From contig DJVA01000079.1 in NCBI GenBank assembly GCA_002440705.1, positions 1 to 22,545 on the forward strand: a stretch of DNA of 22,545 nucleotides, read 5' to 3'. Position numbers and translations under genes: made by a program. Source of the stretch: Flavobacteriaceae bacterium UBA6268 (lineage in GTDB: Bacteria; Bacteroidota; Bacteroidia; Flavobacteriales; Flavobacteriaceae). Below the pieces are notes generated by a model, which ran no database searches, was not told where the DNA came from, and saw only the letters and a program-made list of their open reading frames with translations. Shown here in pieces: positions 1-6,306 of the stretch; position 1 is the first letter of the stretch; every line of letters starts with the position of its first letter.

Positions 1-128
1 CAGCGGGCGGGCTGGATTCCTGGAAGGCGGGGTGGTTGCAAACCCTCCGTCTGTCGGCTCTCGCTCCCAGCCACCTCCCTTCAACTCAAGGGAGGAGCCA
101 TTCCCAATACGTTCATACCAAACCCCAT

Positions 129-141
129 CGGGCGCAGCCCG
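129..141. repeat. hairpin CGGGC-GCA-GCCCG, copy 1
   Basis: A five-base-pair GC stem with a three-base loop, followed by GAAAGT. It is nearly identical to the hairpin at 168-180, differing in one loop base, so the two probably derive from one repeat unit. Confidence 0.6.
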
Positions 142-167
142 AAAGTCCGCCTCAGTTTTAAAATAAT

Positions 168-180
168 CGGGCGAAGCCCG
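168..180. repeat. hairpin CGGGC-GAA-GCCCG, copy 2
   Basis: Second copy of the short GC hairpin, followed by GAAAT. The two copies share the context ATCGGGCGnAGCCCGAAA. No T tract follows, so it is not a typical intrinsic terminator. Confidence 0.6.
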
Positions 181-303
181 AAATTCTTTGGTTAAGAATA
201 TGCGAAGAAAAGCTCCGAGATTCAGGAGCGCAGCGACGCGGAGTTTTCGAGCGGTTTTTGCCATCGGCAAAAAATTCCTAAGCAAAGTCCCCTTTTCTTT
301 TGG

Positions 304-337
304 TTCGTTTTCTTTTGGGGAAGCAAAAGAAAATGAA
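304..337. repeat. long A/T-rich inverted repeat
   Basis: Arms at 304-317 and 324-337 pair over 14 bases with a single G-T wobble, around a six-base loop (GGGAAG). The core arms TTTTCTTTTG and CAAAAGAAAA are perfect complements. It could be the recognition end of a dispersed repeat. Spurious short reading frames run through it, but the sequence constraint is plainly palindromic and not coding. Confidence 0.65.
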
Positions 338-356
338 TATAAAAATAGCAGTAGCC

Positions 357-444
357 CCGTACCAAAGCCGTATCAAAGGCGGTACAAAGCCGTACCAAAG
401 GCGGTATAAAGGCGGTATAAAGGCGGTACTAGTGCGGTACGGAT
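357..444. repeat. tandem array A, 11-bp period, eight units
   Basis: Eight consecutive units of exactly 11 bp start at 357, 368, 379, 390, 401, 412, 423 and 434. The first six read CCGTACCAAAG, CCGTATCAAAG, GCGGTACAAAG, CCGTACCAAAG, GCGGTATAAAG and GCGGTATAAAG. The last two, GCGGTACTAGT and GCGGTACGGAT, have diverged at the 3' end. The spacing is strictly kept although bases vary, as expected for unit duplication with drift or for sites kept on one face of the helix. The period is not a multiple of three, which argues against a coding repeat. Confidence 0.85.
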
Positions 445-500
445 CATTACCTATTGTTTATGGCTATTTTTTATTGGGGTTGGTCCGTTCCCTAAAAGAG
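445..500. other. spacer between the two 11-bp arrays
   Basis: A 56-bp unique stretch that separates the two tandem arrays. I see no hairpin, promoter-like match or reading frame in it. Confidence 0.5.
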
Positions 501-566
501 GATAATCCACGGATAACCCACGGATAACCCATGGATAACCCACGGATAACCCATGGATGTCCCATG
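501..566. repeat. tandem array B, 11-bp period, six units
   Basis: Six units of 11 bp start at 501, 512, 523, 534, 545 and 556: GATAATCCACG, GATAACCCACG, GATAACCCATG, GATAACCCACG, GATAACCCATG and GATGTCCCATG. The consensus is GATAACCCAYG, with C and T interchanging at the tenth base. A degenerate seventh unit may begin at 567. The unit is unrelated to that of array A, but the period is the same and the arrays lie only 56 bp apart. Confidence 0.88.
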
Positions 567-578
567 TATCATCCAATG

Positions 579-592
579 TGAGGCATTCCTCA
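579..592. repeat. small hairpin between array B and radA
   Basis: TGAGG-CATT-CCTCA forms a five-base-pair stem with a four-base loop, 26 bp past the radA stop. It might help end the minus-strand transcript, but the stem is short and no T tract follows on the minus strand, so terminator function is doubtful. Confidence 0.25.
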
Positions 593-617
593 TGGTTCAT
601 CGTTCATTGCGCTAGCA

Positions 618-1979
618 TCACCCAAACAGATGCTGCACCACATCGTGTACCTTCGCTACTTTGATAATTTGGATGGAAAAGGAGTGCTTGGGCACCTTGG
701 CGTATTTGGAGATCACAATGGCCCTAAAGCCCAACTTCTCGGCTTCCAAGATGCGCTGCTCGATGCGGGTTACGGGGCGTACCTCGCCCGCCAATCCTAT
801 TTCGGCCGCAAAGCACAGAGTCTTGTCAATAGCCACATCGATGTTGCTGGAAAGTACAGCGGCAACTACGGCCAAATCAATCGCAGGATCGTCCACACTG
901 ATCCCGCCCGTAATGTTCAGGAAGACGTCCTTGGCCCCCAACTTAAAACCGGCCCGCTTTTCCAGTACCGCCAAGAGCATGTTCAGGCGTTTGGCATTGT
1001 AGCCTGTGGCACTGCGTTGGGGGGTGCCGTACACGGCCGTGCTTACCAAGGCCTGTAGTTCAATCATCAGGGGGCGCATGCCCTCTAGGGTGGCGGCAAT
1101 GGCCGTGCCACTCAGATCTTCGTCGTTTTTGCTGATCAGCACCTCGGAAGGGTTGCTCACTTCCCGAAGCCCTTCTCCCTGCATTTCGTAGATGCCCAGT
1201 TCGTTGGTGCTGCCAAAACGGTTTTTATGGGCGCGTAGGATGCGGTACACGTGGTTGCGGTCGCCCTCAAACTGCAGCACGGTATCTACCATATGCTCCA
1301 GGATCTTGGGTCCGGCAATGTGCCCGTCCTTGGTAATGTGCCCAATAAGCACCACGGGGGTGTTGGTTTCCTTGGCAAATTTGATGAGTTCGGCAGTGCA
1401 CTCCCTAATTTGGGAAATGCTCCCCGCCGTGCTTTCGATGTAATCGGTTTGTAGGGTCTGAATGGAATCAATAATGACGGTATCCGGTTCCAAATCGGCA
1501 ATGTGCCGAAAGATGTTTTGGGTCTTGGTTTCGGTAAGGATGTAACAGTGTTCGGCCTTGGGGGCAATGCGCTCGGCTCGCATCTTAATCTGTTGGGCAC
1601 TTTCTTCCCCCGAGACGTAAAGGGTTTTGTGGGGCAGCTTAAGGGCAACCTGCAACATCAAGGTACTTTTACCAATTCCGGGTTCGCCTCCTAACAGGGT
1701 GAGGGATCCCGGCACCAAGCCACCGCCCAACACCCGGTTCAGTTCCTGGTTGCGGGTGTCCATGCGCAGGTCGGCCGCCGTGGAAATCTCCGAAACCTTC
1801 TGGGGCTTGCTGGTGCGTTGTGTCGTAGCTTGGGAGGTTTTCCAAGAAGGTTTGTCCTCTTTTTGGATTACTTCCTCTACCAAGGTATTCCATTCTTTAC
1901 AGGAAGTGCATTGCCCTTGCCACTTGGCAAACTGGGTGCCGCAGTTTTGGCAGAAGAAGGATGTTTTGACTTTGGCCAT
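618..1979 (-). CDS. radA: DNA repair protein RadA
   Basis: RadA is a RecA-like DNA-dependent ATPase that promotes branch migration in homologous recombination and repair in the cytoplasm. The 453-residue product shows the whole family layout. A four-cysteine zinc finger uses C10, C13, C24 and C27. The Walker A motif GGEPGIGKST is at residues 97-106. The diagnostic KNRFG motif is at 252-256, followed by a C-terminal Lon-protease-like domain. I chose the ATG at 1979; a TTG codon directly before it would add one residue. The A of this ATG is also the last base of the TGA of the upstream esterase-fold gene (TGATG), which suggests translational coupling. It is the last gene of the minus-strand cluster that begins at panC. 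Length is normal and the identification is secure. Confidence 0.97.
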   Translation of the reverse strand: MAKVKTSFFCQNCGTQFAKWQGQCTSCKEWNTLVEEVIQKEDKPSWKTSQATTQRTSKPQKVSEISTAADLRMDTRNQELNRVLGGGLVPGSLTLLGGEPGIGKSTLMLQVALKLPHKTLYVSGEESAQQIKMRAERIAPKAEHCYILTETKTQNIFRHIADLEPDTVIIDSIQTLQTDYIESTAGSISQIRECTAELIKFAKETNTPVVLIGHITKDGHIAGPKILEHMVDTVLQFEGDRNHVYRILRAHKNRFGSTNELGIYEMQGEGLREVSNPSEVLISKNDEDLSGTAIAATLEGMRPLMIELQALVSTAVYGTPQRSATGYNAKRLNMLLAVLEKRAGFKLGAKDVFLNITGGISVDDPAIDLAVVAAVLSSNIDVAIDKTLCFAAEIGLAGEVRPVTRIEQRILEAEKLGFRAIVISKYAKVPKHSFSIQIIKVAKVHDVVQHLFG

Positions 1980-3133
1980 CAATACCCAAAATCCTCTTTA
2001 ATCTTATCGGCCCGGTCCAGCATAAGATCTACGGTAATAAAATCCACTTCCTCCTTGTCGAACCCTGCTTGAAAGGTCCGCATGGCCCGTTTGGGATCGC
2101 CGGTTTCTTCATAATAGCGACCCATGTAGTAATCGCCCATCACGGTATCGGGATACTGACGCTGGGCCAGGGAGGCAATTTCTCGTAGCGATTCCCATTG
2201 TTTTTGTTTTTCGCAAGCAGTGGCGCAAGCAATAAAATCGTTGATGCGAATGGGATTGTCCAGCCCAAACAGGTCGTGGATGGTTTGGTACTTGTCCAGA
2301 AGGTACTGGTGAATGGGCGTTTCCATTTTCAGGAGTTTTTCGCTGAATTCCTGCTTGGAAATGGGGCGGTATACCGCGAATATTTTTTCGAGGGCCGAAG
2401 GGATGGCCCGGGCCACCAAGGAGTAATGGGTAGCCCCTTCGAAATTATCGAAATAATACGTAAAGGTATCGTTTTTGAGCGGCGCCAGACTTTTGTCCAA
2501 AGCTACCGAGATCTCCATAAGGTCCTTGATGTCGTCGGTACCCGTAGCCAGGTAATAGAACAATTTCTGTTGAATGTTGGGGATACGCTGGGGAAGGCGT
2601 TCGTCCATCATGGGTGCCAGGTCGGGACTCAAGCAAATGTACCCATTGAAGAGTGGCGGATCCTTGAAGAGGTAGTAATTGATGTAGCTGGCGGTAAAAT
2701 CGTGGCCCACGGCAATGGTAAACTTGGCCGTACGGTAGTTGGCATCAATGTAGGGGAGTAGTTCCAAACCAATGAATTCAAAAAAGGCAGCCCCTTTTTC
2801 ATCGGGCATGAAGTTGGAATCGTCATAGCTGCAGTCTTCGTAACGCTTATCGCCTTGCATGATGCCCACCACGATGGCTTCGGGCATGTCTTCCCAATAG
2901 CCAAAATAATCCACGTTTCCGGCCACGGGTTCAAAAAGGTAATTGGCGTCCAATACCACCACGATGGGATAGGATTTTTCGATGTTTGCTTCATAGTCCC
3001 GCGGTAATTGGATTTTCAGCCGGCGGGTTTCTTCCAATTTAAAGGAGGCAAATTCTTCGTAAATGATTTTGGATTGTCCGAGGACCGTGCTTGCGATGAA
3101 GCACATAAAAATGTAGGTAAAGAATGACTTCAT
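1979..3133 (-). CDS. secreted esterase-fold (alpha/beta hydrolase) protein with Asp at the nucleophile position
   Basis: This 384-residue protein starts with a signal peptide (about residues 1-19, ending VLGQ) and is predicted to be exported. Residues 25-250 resemble the putative esterase (esterase D-like, PF00756) alpha/beta-hydrolase family: YPIVVVLDA near 55-63, AIVVGIMQGD near 86-95, a nucleophile elbow at 141-147, and a likely catalytic histidine in GATHYS (H236). The elbow reads VGHDFTA, so Asp145 (codon 2699-2701) sits where family enzymes have Ser in G-H-S-x-G, and the usual final Gly is Ala. It may use an Asp nucleophile or be inactive. The C-terminal 100 residues are helical and TPR-like (GDYYMGRYYEETGDPKRA near 333-350). 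It lies between the UPF0104 gene and radA and overlaps radA by one base. The fold is likely; activity and substrate are unknown. Confidence 0.85.
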   Translation of the reverse strand: MKSFFTYIFMCFIASTVLGQSKIIYEEFASFKLEETRRLKIQLPRDYEANIEKSYPIVVVLDANYLFEPVAGNVDYFGYWEDMPEAIVVGIMQGDKRYEDCSYDDSNFMPDEKGAAFFEFIGLELLPYIDANYRTAKFTIAVGHDFTASYINYYLFKDPPLFNGYICLSPDLAPMMDERLPQRIPNIQQKLFYYLATGTDDIKDLMEISVALDKSLAPLKNDTFTYYFDNFEGATHYSLVARAIPSALEKIFAVYRPISKQEFSEKLLKMETPIHQYLLDKYQTIHDLFGLDNPIRINDFIACATACEKQKQWESLREIASLAQRQYPDTVMGDYYMGRYYEETGDPKRAMRTFQAGFDKEEVDFITVDLMLDRADKIKEDFGY

Positions 3134-3195
3134 AAGGCCAAGTTTGAGACAGGCAAGATAATCAATTTTGCAAACAGCAGGGCTGTAAAAAGGGG

Positions 3196-4161
3196 TCAGG
3201 TTCTTTTTTTATTCAATAAGGGCAGCAGCACAAAACTCAAGATACCAAATAGAATGATGTAAGTGATGTTGGAGGTCCAAACAATCCACCCCAGGGCATT
3301 GCCCACCGTCTCGGGAATGCCAAAGATGAACAAGATGCCTGCAATCGCCAACGGGTAATAACCTACCCCGCTGTTGGTAAAGGCAAAAGTGAAACTGCCT
3401 ACCACAAAAGTGATGATCACTGTAGGGAGGTCGATGACGGCTGTTTCGGGCAACGCCTTGGTAGCGGTATAAAAGGAGAGCAGGTACAAACCCCAAATGA
3501 GGAGGCTTTGGAAGATGAAGGCCCCTTTTTGTTGCATTTTCAAGATACTGAAAACCCCTTCTTTTAGTCCGCGAATGAATTTCTTGATGCGCTGGGCAAT
3601 AGATCCCTGGGTATGCTTCAGGAACAAGTAGAAGAGTACCATCCCCAACACCAGGAGGGCTAGGGCCCATAGCAATTTTCTAAAGGGGATGAGTTGGTTG
3701 ATGTAGTCGAATAATTCCTGAAACTTGAGAATGACGGCAATGGCCGTGAAGAGTAACAGAAAAATCAAATCGACAATCCGTTCCGAAATAATGGTGCCAA
3801 AGCCCTTTTCAAAAGACACTTTTTCATAGCGATCCAACAGAATGGCCCTGGTTACTTCGCCACTTTTGGGAATAAAGAGGTTCATGAAATAAGCGGCAGA
3901 GACTGCCAAAAAGCGATTGAGTAATCCGGGGTGGTATCCTAAGGGGTGTAACATAAAACCCCAGCGGTAAGCCCGTATCACGTGACTGATGCCGCTCATG
4001 AGTACCGCTGCTCCTACTACCCAATAATTAGCTTCACGAATATGGGTTTTGAGAGCCTCCCATTGCTCTGGGGTGAATTTGGAATAGAAATACCAGATAA
4101 GAGCCAGCCCCAAGGCAAGGGGGATGACAATTTGCAGGAATTTGGACCAAAACGTTTTCAA
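3196..4161 (-). CDS. UPF0104 / lysylphosphatidylglycerol-synthase-type membrane protein
   Basis: This is a 321-residue integral inner-membrane protein. Hydrophobic segments lie near residues 10-26, 46-62, 86-97, 127-145, 163-181, 214-232, 246-263 and 269-316. The signature of the UPF0104 family (the transmembrane part of lysylphosphatidylglycerol synthases, PF03706) is visible as RAYRW at 63-67, IPKSGEVTRA at 97-106 and SERIVD at 126-131. There is no soluble aminoacyl-transferase domain, so lipid lysinylation is not implied. A role in transporting or flipping a lipid or isoprenoid is a guess. The start codon is TTG at 4161, one base after the panD stop. The first internal Met is residue 55 and would remove the first membrane segment, so TTG is preferred. 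It sits in the panC-panD cluster. Confidence 0.88.
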   Translation of the reverse strand: MKTFWSKFLQIVIPLALGLALIWYFYSKFTPEQWEALKTHIREANYWVVGAAVLMSGISHVIRAYRWGFMLHPLGYHPGLLNRFLAVSAAYFMNLFIPKSGEVTRAILLDRYEKVSFEKGFGTIISERIVDLIFLLLFTAIAVILKFQELFDYINQLIPFRKLLWALALLVLGMVLFYLFLKHTQGSIAQRIKKFIRGLKEGVFSILKMQQKGAFIFQSLLIWGLYLLSFYTATKALPETAVIDLPTVIITFVVGSFTFAFTNSGVGYYPLAIAGILFIFGIPETVGNALGWIVWTSNITYIILFGILSFVLLPLLNKKRT

Positions 4162-4162
4162 C

Positions 4163-4513
4163 TTACCGCAAGAGGTTGTTTTCTTCGTTGGGAAATACTA
4201 ACGATGGCTTAAAGTTTTTAGCTTCCGCTACCGTCATCAGGGCGTAGGTTATCAAAATAAGGATATCCCCTGGGGCCACTTTGCGCGCTGCGGCCCCGTT
4301 TAGGGTAATTTCGCCACTGTTTCTGGGCCCTGGGATGGCGTAGGTTTCAAAACGCTCGCCATTGTTATTGTTTACGATCTGCACCTTTTCCCCTTCTACG
4401 ATGTTTGCGGCTTCCATGAGGTCTTCGTCTATGGTAATGCTGCCAATATAGTTGAGGTCGGCACCGGTAACTTTTACTCTATGAATCTTAGATTTTACTA
4501 CGTGTATCAACAT
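4163..4513 (-). CDS. panD: aspartate 1-decarboxylase
   Basis: PanD decarboxylates L-aspartate to beta-alanine, the amine half of pantothenate. The 116-residue proenzyme has the standard length and the self-cleavage site Gly24-Ser25 in the context YIGSITID. Cleavage there makes Ser25 the pyruvoyl cofactor. Other family features are K9 in KSKIHR, the NGAAAR segment near residues 72-77 and TYALM near 89-93. The ATG at 4513 is well placed, 12 bp after the panC stop, and the downstream TTG-started membrane gene follows after one base. The two enzymes make the substrate and the product of one pathway and are surely co-transcribed. Cytoplasmic tetramer by family knowledge. Identification is secure. 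Confidence 0.97.
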   Translation of the reverse strand: MLIHVVKSKIHRVKVTGADLNYIGSITIDEDLMEAANIVEGEKVQIVNNNNGERFETYAIPGPRNSGEITLNGAAARKVAPGDILILITYALMTVAEAKNFKPSLVFPNEENNLLR

Positions 4514-4525
4514 GATGCAAAGGTA

Positions 4526-5371
4526 TTAATTTAATGCCATATTGTCTATCAGCCGCACTTCGCCTGCAAAAACAGCGATAAATGCCCTATAAGTGTTTCC
4601 GGAGCGTTTTCGCACTGCAGGTTTCAGGGTTTTGGCAATGGCAATTTCAAAATACTCCAACTCCAGATGGGCGTTTTTGGAAAATTGTTTTTGTACCCAA
4701 TCCTTGAGCTTTGTAACGCTGTATTGGTCGAATTTATACTGAACTTCTTTCAGGGTCTGGTAAATGAGCCCTGCTTCCTCGAATTGGGTATCCGAGAGCC
4801 TATTGTTGCGCGAACTCATGGCCAAACCGTGAGGCTCGCGGCTGATGGGACAACCCACAATTTCAACAGGGAGTTTTTCCAACTGTACCAATTTGCGAAC
4901 TACCTGCAATTGCTGGAAATCCTTTTCCCCAAAATAGGCTTTATCTGGTCGAATGGCCCGAAAGAGCAGGTTCAATACGGTTCCTACGCCATCAAAATGG
5001 CCTTTGCGGAATTTGCCTTCCATGGGATTTTCCAGCCCACCAAAATCGTAATGTTTGGAAATGACTTGTTTTCCATACAAATCGGATGGTTTTGGGGCAT
5101 AAATGAGTACCACCCCATTAAGGGTTTGGAGCAGTTTTACATCTTGGTCTAGGGAACGGGGGTATTTTTGTAGGTCAGAGGCATTGTTGAATTGGGTAGG
5201 GTTTACAAAAATACTCACAACCACGATGCCATTTTGGGAAAGGGCTTTTTCTACCAGCGAAAGGTGTCCTGTATGCAAGGCTCCCATGGTGGGAACAAAG
5301 CCAATGGTTTTTTGGAGGGCTCTGTAACGGGAAAGTTCTTTATGAAGGGATTGCTGTTGGTTGAAAATCAT
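4526..5371 (-). CDS. panC: pantothenate synthetase (pantoate-beta-alanine ligase)
   Basis: PanC joins pantoate and beta-alanine with ATP to form pantothenate in the cytoplasm. With the ATG at 5371 it is 281 residues, the usual length. Visible signatures are PTMGALHTGH at 27-36, which contains the HxGH nucleotide-binding motif, then GHFDGVGTVL and FGEKDFQQ in the middle, and SSRN in the KMSKS-like loop. The open frame runs 33 codons further upstream, but that extension has no family similarity and crosses a promoter-like site on this strand at 5389-5396, so I reject it. This is the first gene of the minus-strand cluster, with panD 12 bp downstream. It diverges from the gene at 5474. Confidence 0.97.
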   Translation of the reverse strand: MIFNQQQSLHKELSRYRALQKTIGFVPTMGALHTGHLSLVEKALSQNGIVVVSIFVNPTQFNNASDLQKYPRSLDQDVKLLQTLNGVVLIYAPKPSDLYGKQVISKHYDFGGLENPMEGKFRKGHFDGVGTVLNLLFRAIRPDKAYFGEKDFQQLQVVRKLVQLEKLPVEIVGCPISREPHGLAMSSRNNRLSDTQFEEAGLIYQTLKEVQYKFDQYSVTKLKDWVQKQFSKNAHLELEYFEIAIAKTLKPAVRKRSGNTYRAFIAVFAGEVRLIDNMALN

Positions 5372-5388
5372 AGCCGTTGAAAATCGGG

Positions 5389-5396
5389 CAAAATTA
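5389..5396 (-). promoter_or_regulatory. candidate -7 element for the panC cluster
   Basis: Read on the minus strand this is TAATTTTG, matching the Bacteroidota sigma -7 consensus TAnnTTTG. It ends 17 bp before the panC ATG. A properly spaced -33 TTG is not evident, so the call rests on one box and on position at a divergent gene pair. Confidence 0.45.
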
Positions 5397-5427
5397 AGAT
5401 ATAAAGTGCAATCTGCATAAATTTTCG

Positions 5428-5435
5428 TAATTTTG
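5428..5435 (+). promoter_or_regulatory. candidate -7 element for the GT5-like gene series
   Basis: TAATTTTG matches TAnnTTTG and ends 38 bp before the ATG at 5474. It is the same eight-base word as the opposite-strand element at 5389-5396, and 31 bp separate the two. I see no clear -33 box. Confidence 0.45.
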
Positions 5436-5473
5436 CATGTTTTAAGCTCGCAGCCAGTAAAGAATCGCAATTT

Positions 5474-6283
5474 ATGAAAGATAAAAGGGTCTTGTATGTG
5501 TCGTCTGAAGTGATTCCCTACCTTCCAGAGACCGAGATTTCTTCAATGTCGTTTGAAGCTCCCCGAATGGTAAATAACAATGAAGGTCAAATTAGGATCT
5601 TCATGCCCCGATATGGTAACATCAATGAACGAAGGCACCAATTGCACGAGGTAATTCGTTTATCGGGGATGAACTTAGTCATTAATGATCTGGACATGCC
5701 ACTCATCATTAAAGTGGCTAGCATCCCCAAAGAGCGCATGCAGGTATACTTTATTGATAATGAAGATTACTTTAAACGCAAAGCTACCTATGCCGATGAA
5801 GACGGGAAGTTGTTTCCCGATAATGACGAACGGGCCATTTTTTTTGCCAAGGGCGTGATTGAAACCGTCAAAAAACTGAACTGGTCGCCGGACATTATTC
5901 ACGTACATGGCTGGTTGGCTTCGTTCCTGCCGCTCTACCTTCGCACCTATTACGATACCGAACCTCTTTTTGAAAACAGCAAAATAGTGACCTCGGTATA
6001 CAATCAAGGCTTTGAAGGGACGTTAGATATGGAGTTGAAGAACAAAATCAAGTTCGACGGTATCGAAGAATCGTTGATTGCCCACCTGGAAACACCGGAT
6101 TATTTCAACATCATGAAAACGGCAGTGGACCATTCGGATGGCGTGATAGTGGGCTCTGATTCGATTCCCGGCGCGCTTACAGACTATCTAGAAAAATTGG
6201 ACAAGCCTGTGTTAAAGTTTCATAATAAAGATGAATTTTCGGAGGCATATTTGGATTTTTACCGATCCAAAGTTTTGTCATAA
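5474..6283 (+). CDS. half-length glycogen/starch synthase-like protein (GT5 N-terminal domain only)
   Basis: The 269-residue product resembles only the N-terminal Rossmann domain of glycogen synthase (GT5, PF08323). It has RVLYVSSEVIPY at 5-16, RIFMPRYGNINERRHQL at 41-57, PDIIHVHGW at 139-147 (DIVHAHDW in GlgA) and SDGVIVGSDS at 221-230. Full GlgA is about 480 residues, and the C-terminal half that holds most of the sugar-nucleotide site is absent. The lysine-containing K-x-G-G motif that should follow the first strand is also missing; the sequence reads YLPETEISSMS. No remnant of the missing half lies in the 23 bp before the next gene, so this is not a local frameshift. It is often annotated as glycogen synthase in this family, but that activity is doubtful. 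A binding or regulatory role is possible. It heads the plus-strand series. Confidence 0.85.
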   Translation: MKDKRVLYVSSEVIPYLPETEISSMSFEAPRMVNNNEGQIRIFMPRYGNINERRHQLHEVIRLSGMNLVINDLDMPLIIKVASIPKERMQVYFIDNEDYFKRKATYADEDGKLFPDNDERAIFFAKGVIETVKKLNWSPDIIHVHGWLASFLPLYLRTYYDTEPLFENSKIVTSVYNQGFEGTLDMELKNKIKFDGIEESLIAHLETPDYFNIMKTAVDHSDGVIVGSDSIPGALTDYLEKLDKPVLKFHNKDEFSEAYLDFYRSKVLS

Positions 6284-6306
6284 CCACATTGCTTGAAAAG
6301 AAATAA

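Larger units (their letters stand above)
1..356. repeat. non-coding mosaic of small hairpin repeats
   Basis: No convincing gene lies here. The stretch contains at least five short perfect inverted repeats: CCTCCCTT/AAGGGAGG at 74-81 and 88-95; CGGGC-GCA-GCCCG at 129-141; CGGGC-GAA-GCCCG at 168-180; TTTTTGCC/GGCAAAAA at 255-262 and 266-273; and TTTTCTTTTG/CAAAAGAAAA at 308-317 and 324-333. The two CGGGC hairpins are near copies of each other, 39 bp apart. This density of unrelated hairpins downstream of radA resembles the dispersed intergenic repeats found in many flavobacterial genomes. Membership of a dispersed family is inference, because only one locus is visible. Confidence 0.6.

Noticed and set aside
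188..527. Two short overlapping frames (73 and 75 codons) in the left non-coding region
   Set aside because: They cross inverted repeats and an 11-bp array whose period is not a multiple of three, overlap each other in different frames and show no protein family signal. They are most likely by-products of repeats.
357..566. CRISPR array
   Set aside because: The repeats are contiguous 11-bp units with no spacers, and no cas gene is present in the window.
1980..1982. TTG start adding one residue to RadA
   Set aside because: The ATG directly after it is a normal start and is the one that overlaps the upstream stop codon; the extra residue has no support.
5372..5470. N-terminal extension of PanC by 33 residues
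   Set aside because: The family starts at the MIFNQQ segment. The extension has no similarity and crosses the candidate panC promoter.
6284..6306. Frameshifted remainder of a glycogen synthase
   Set aside because: Only 23 bp separate the stop from the next gene, so the missing C-terminal domain is not hidden here.
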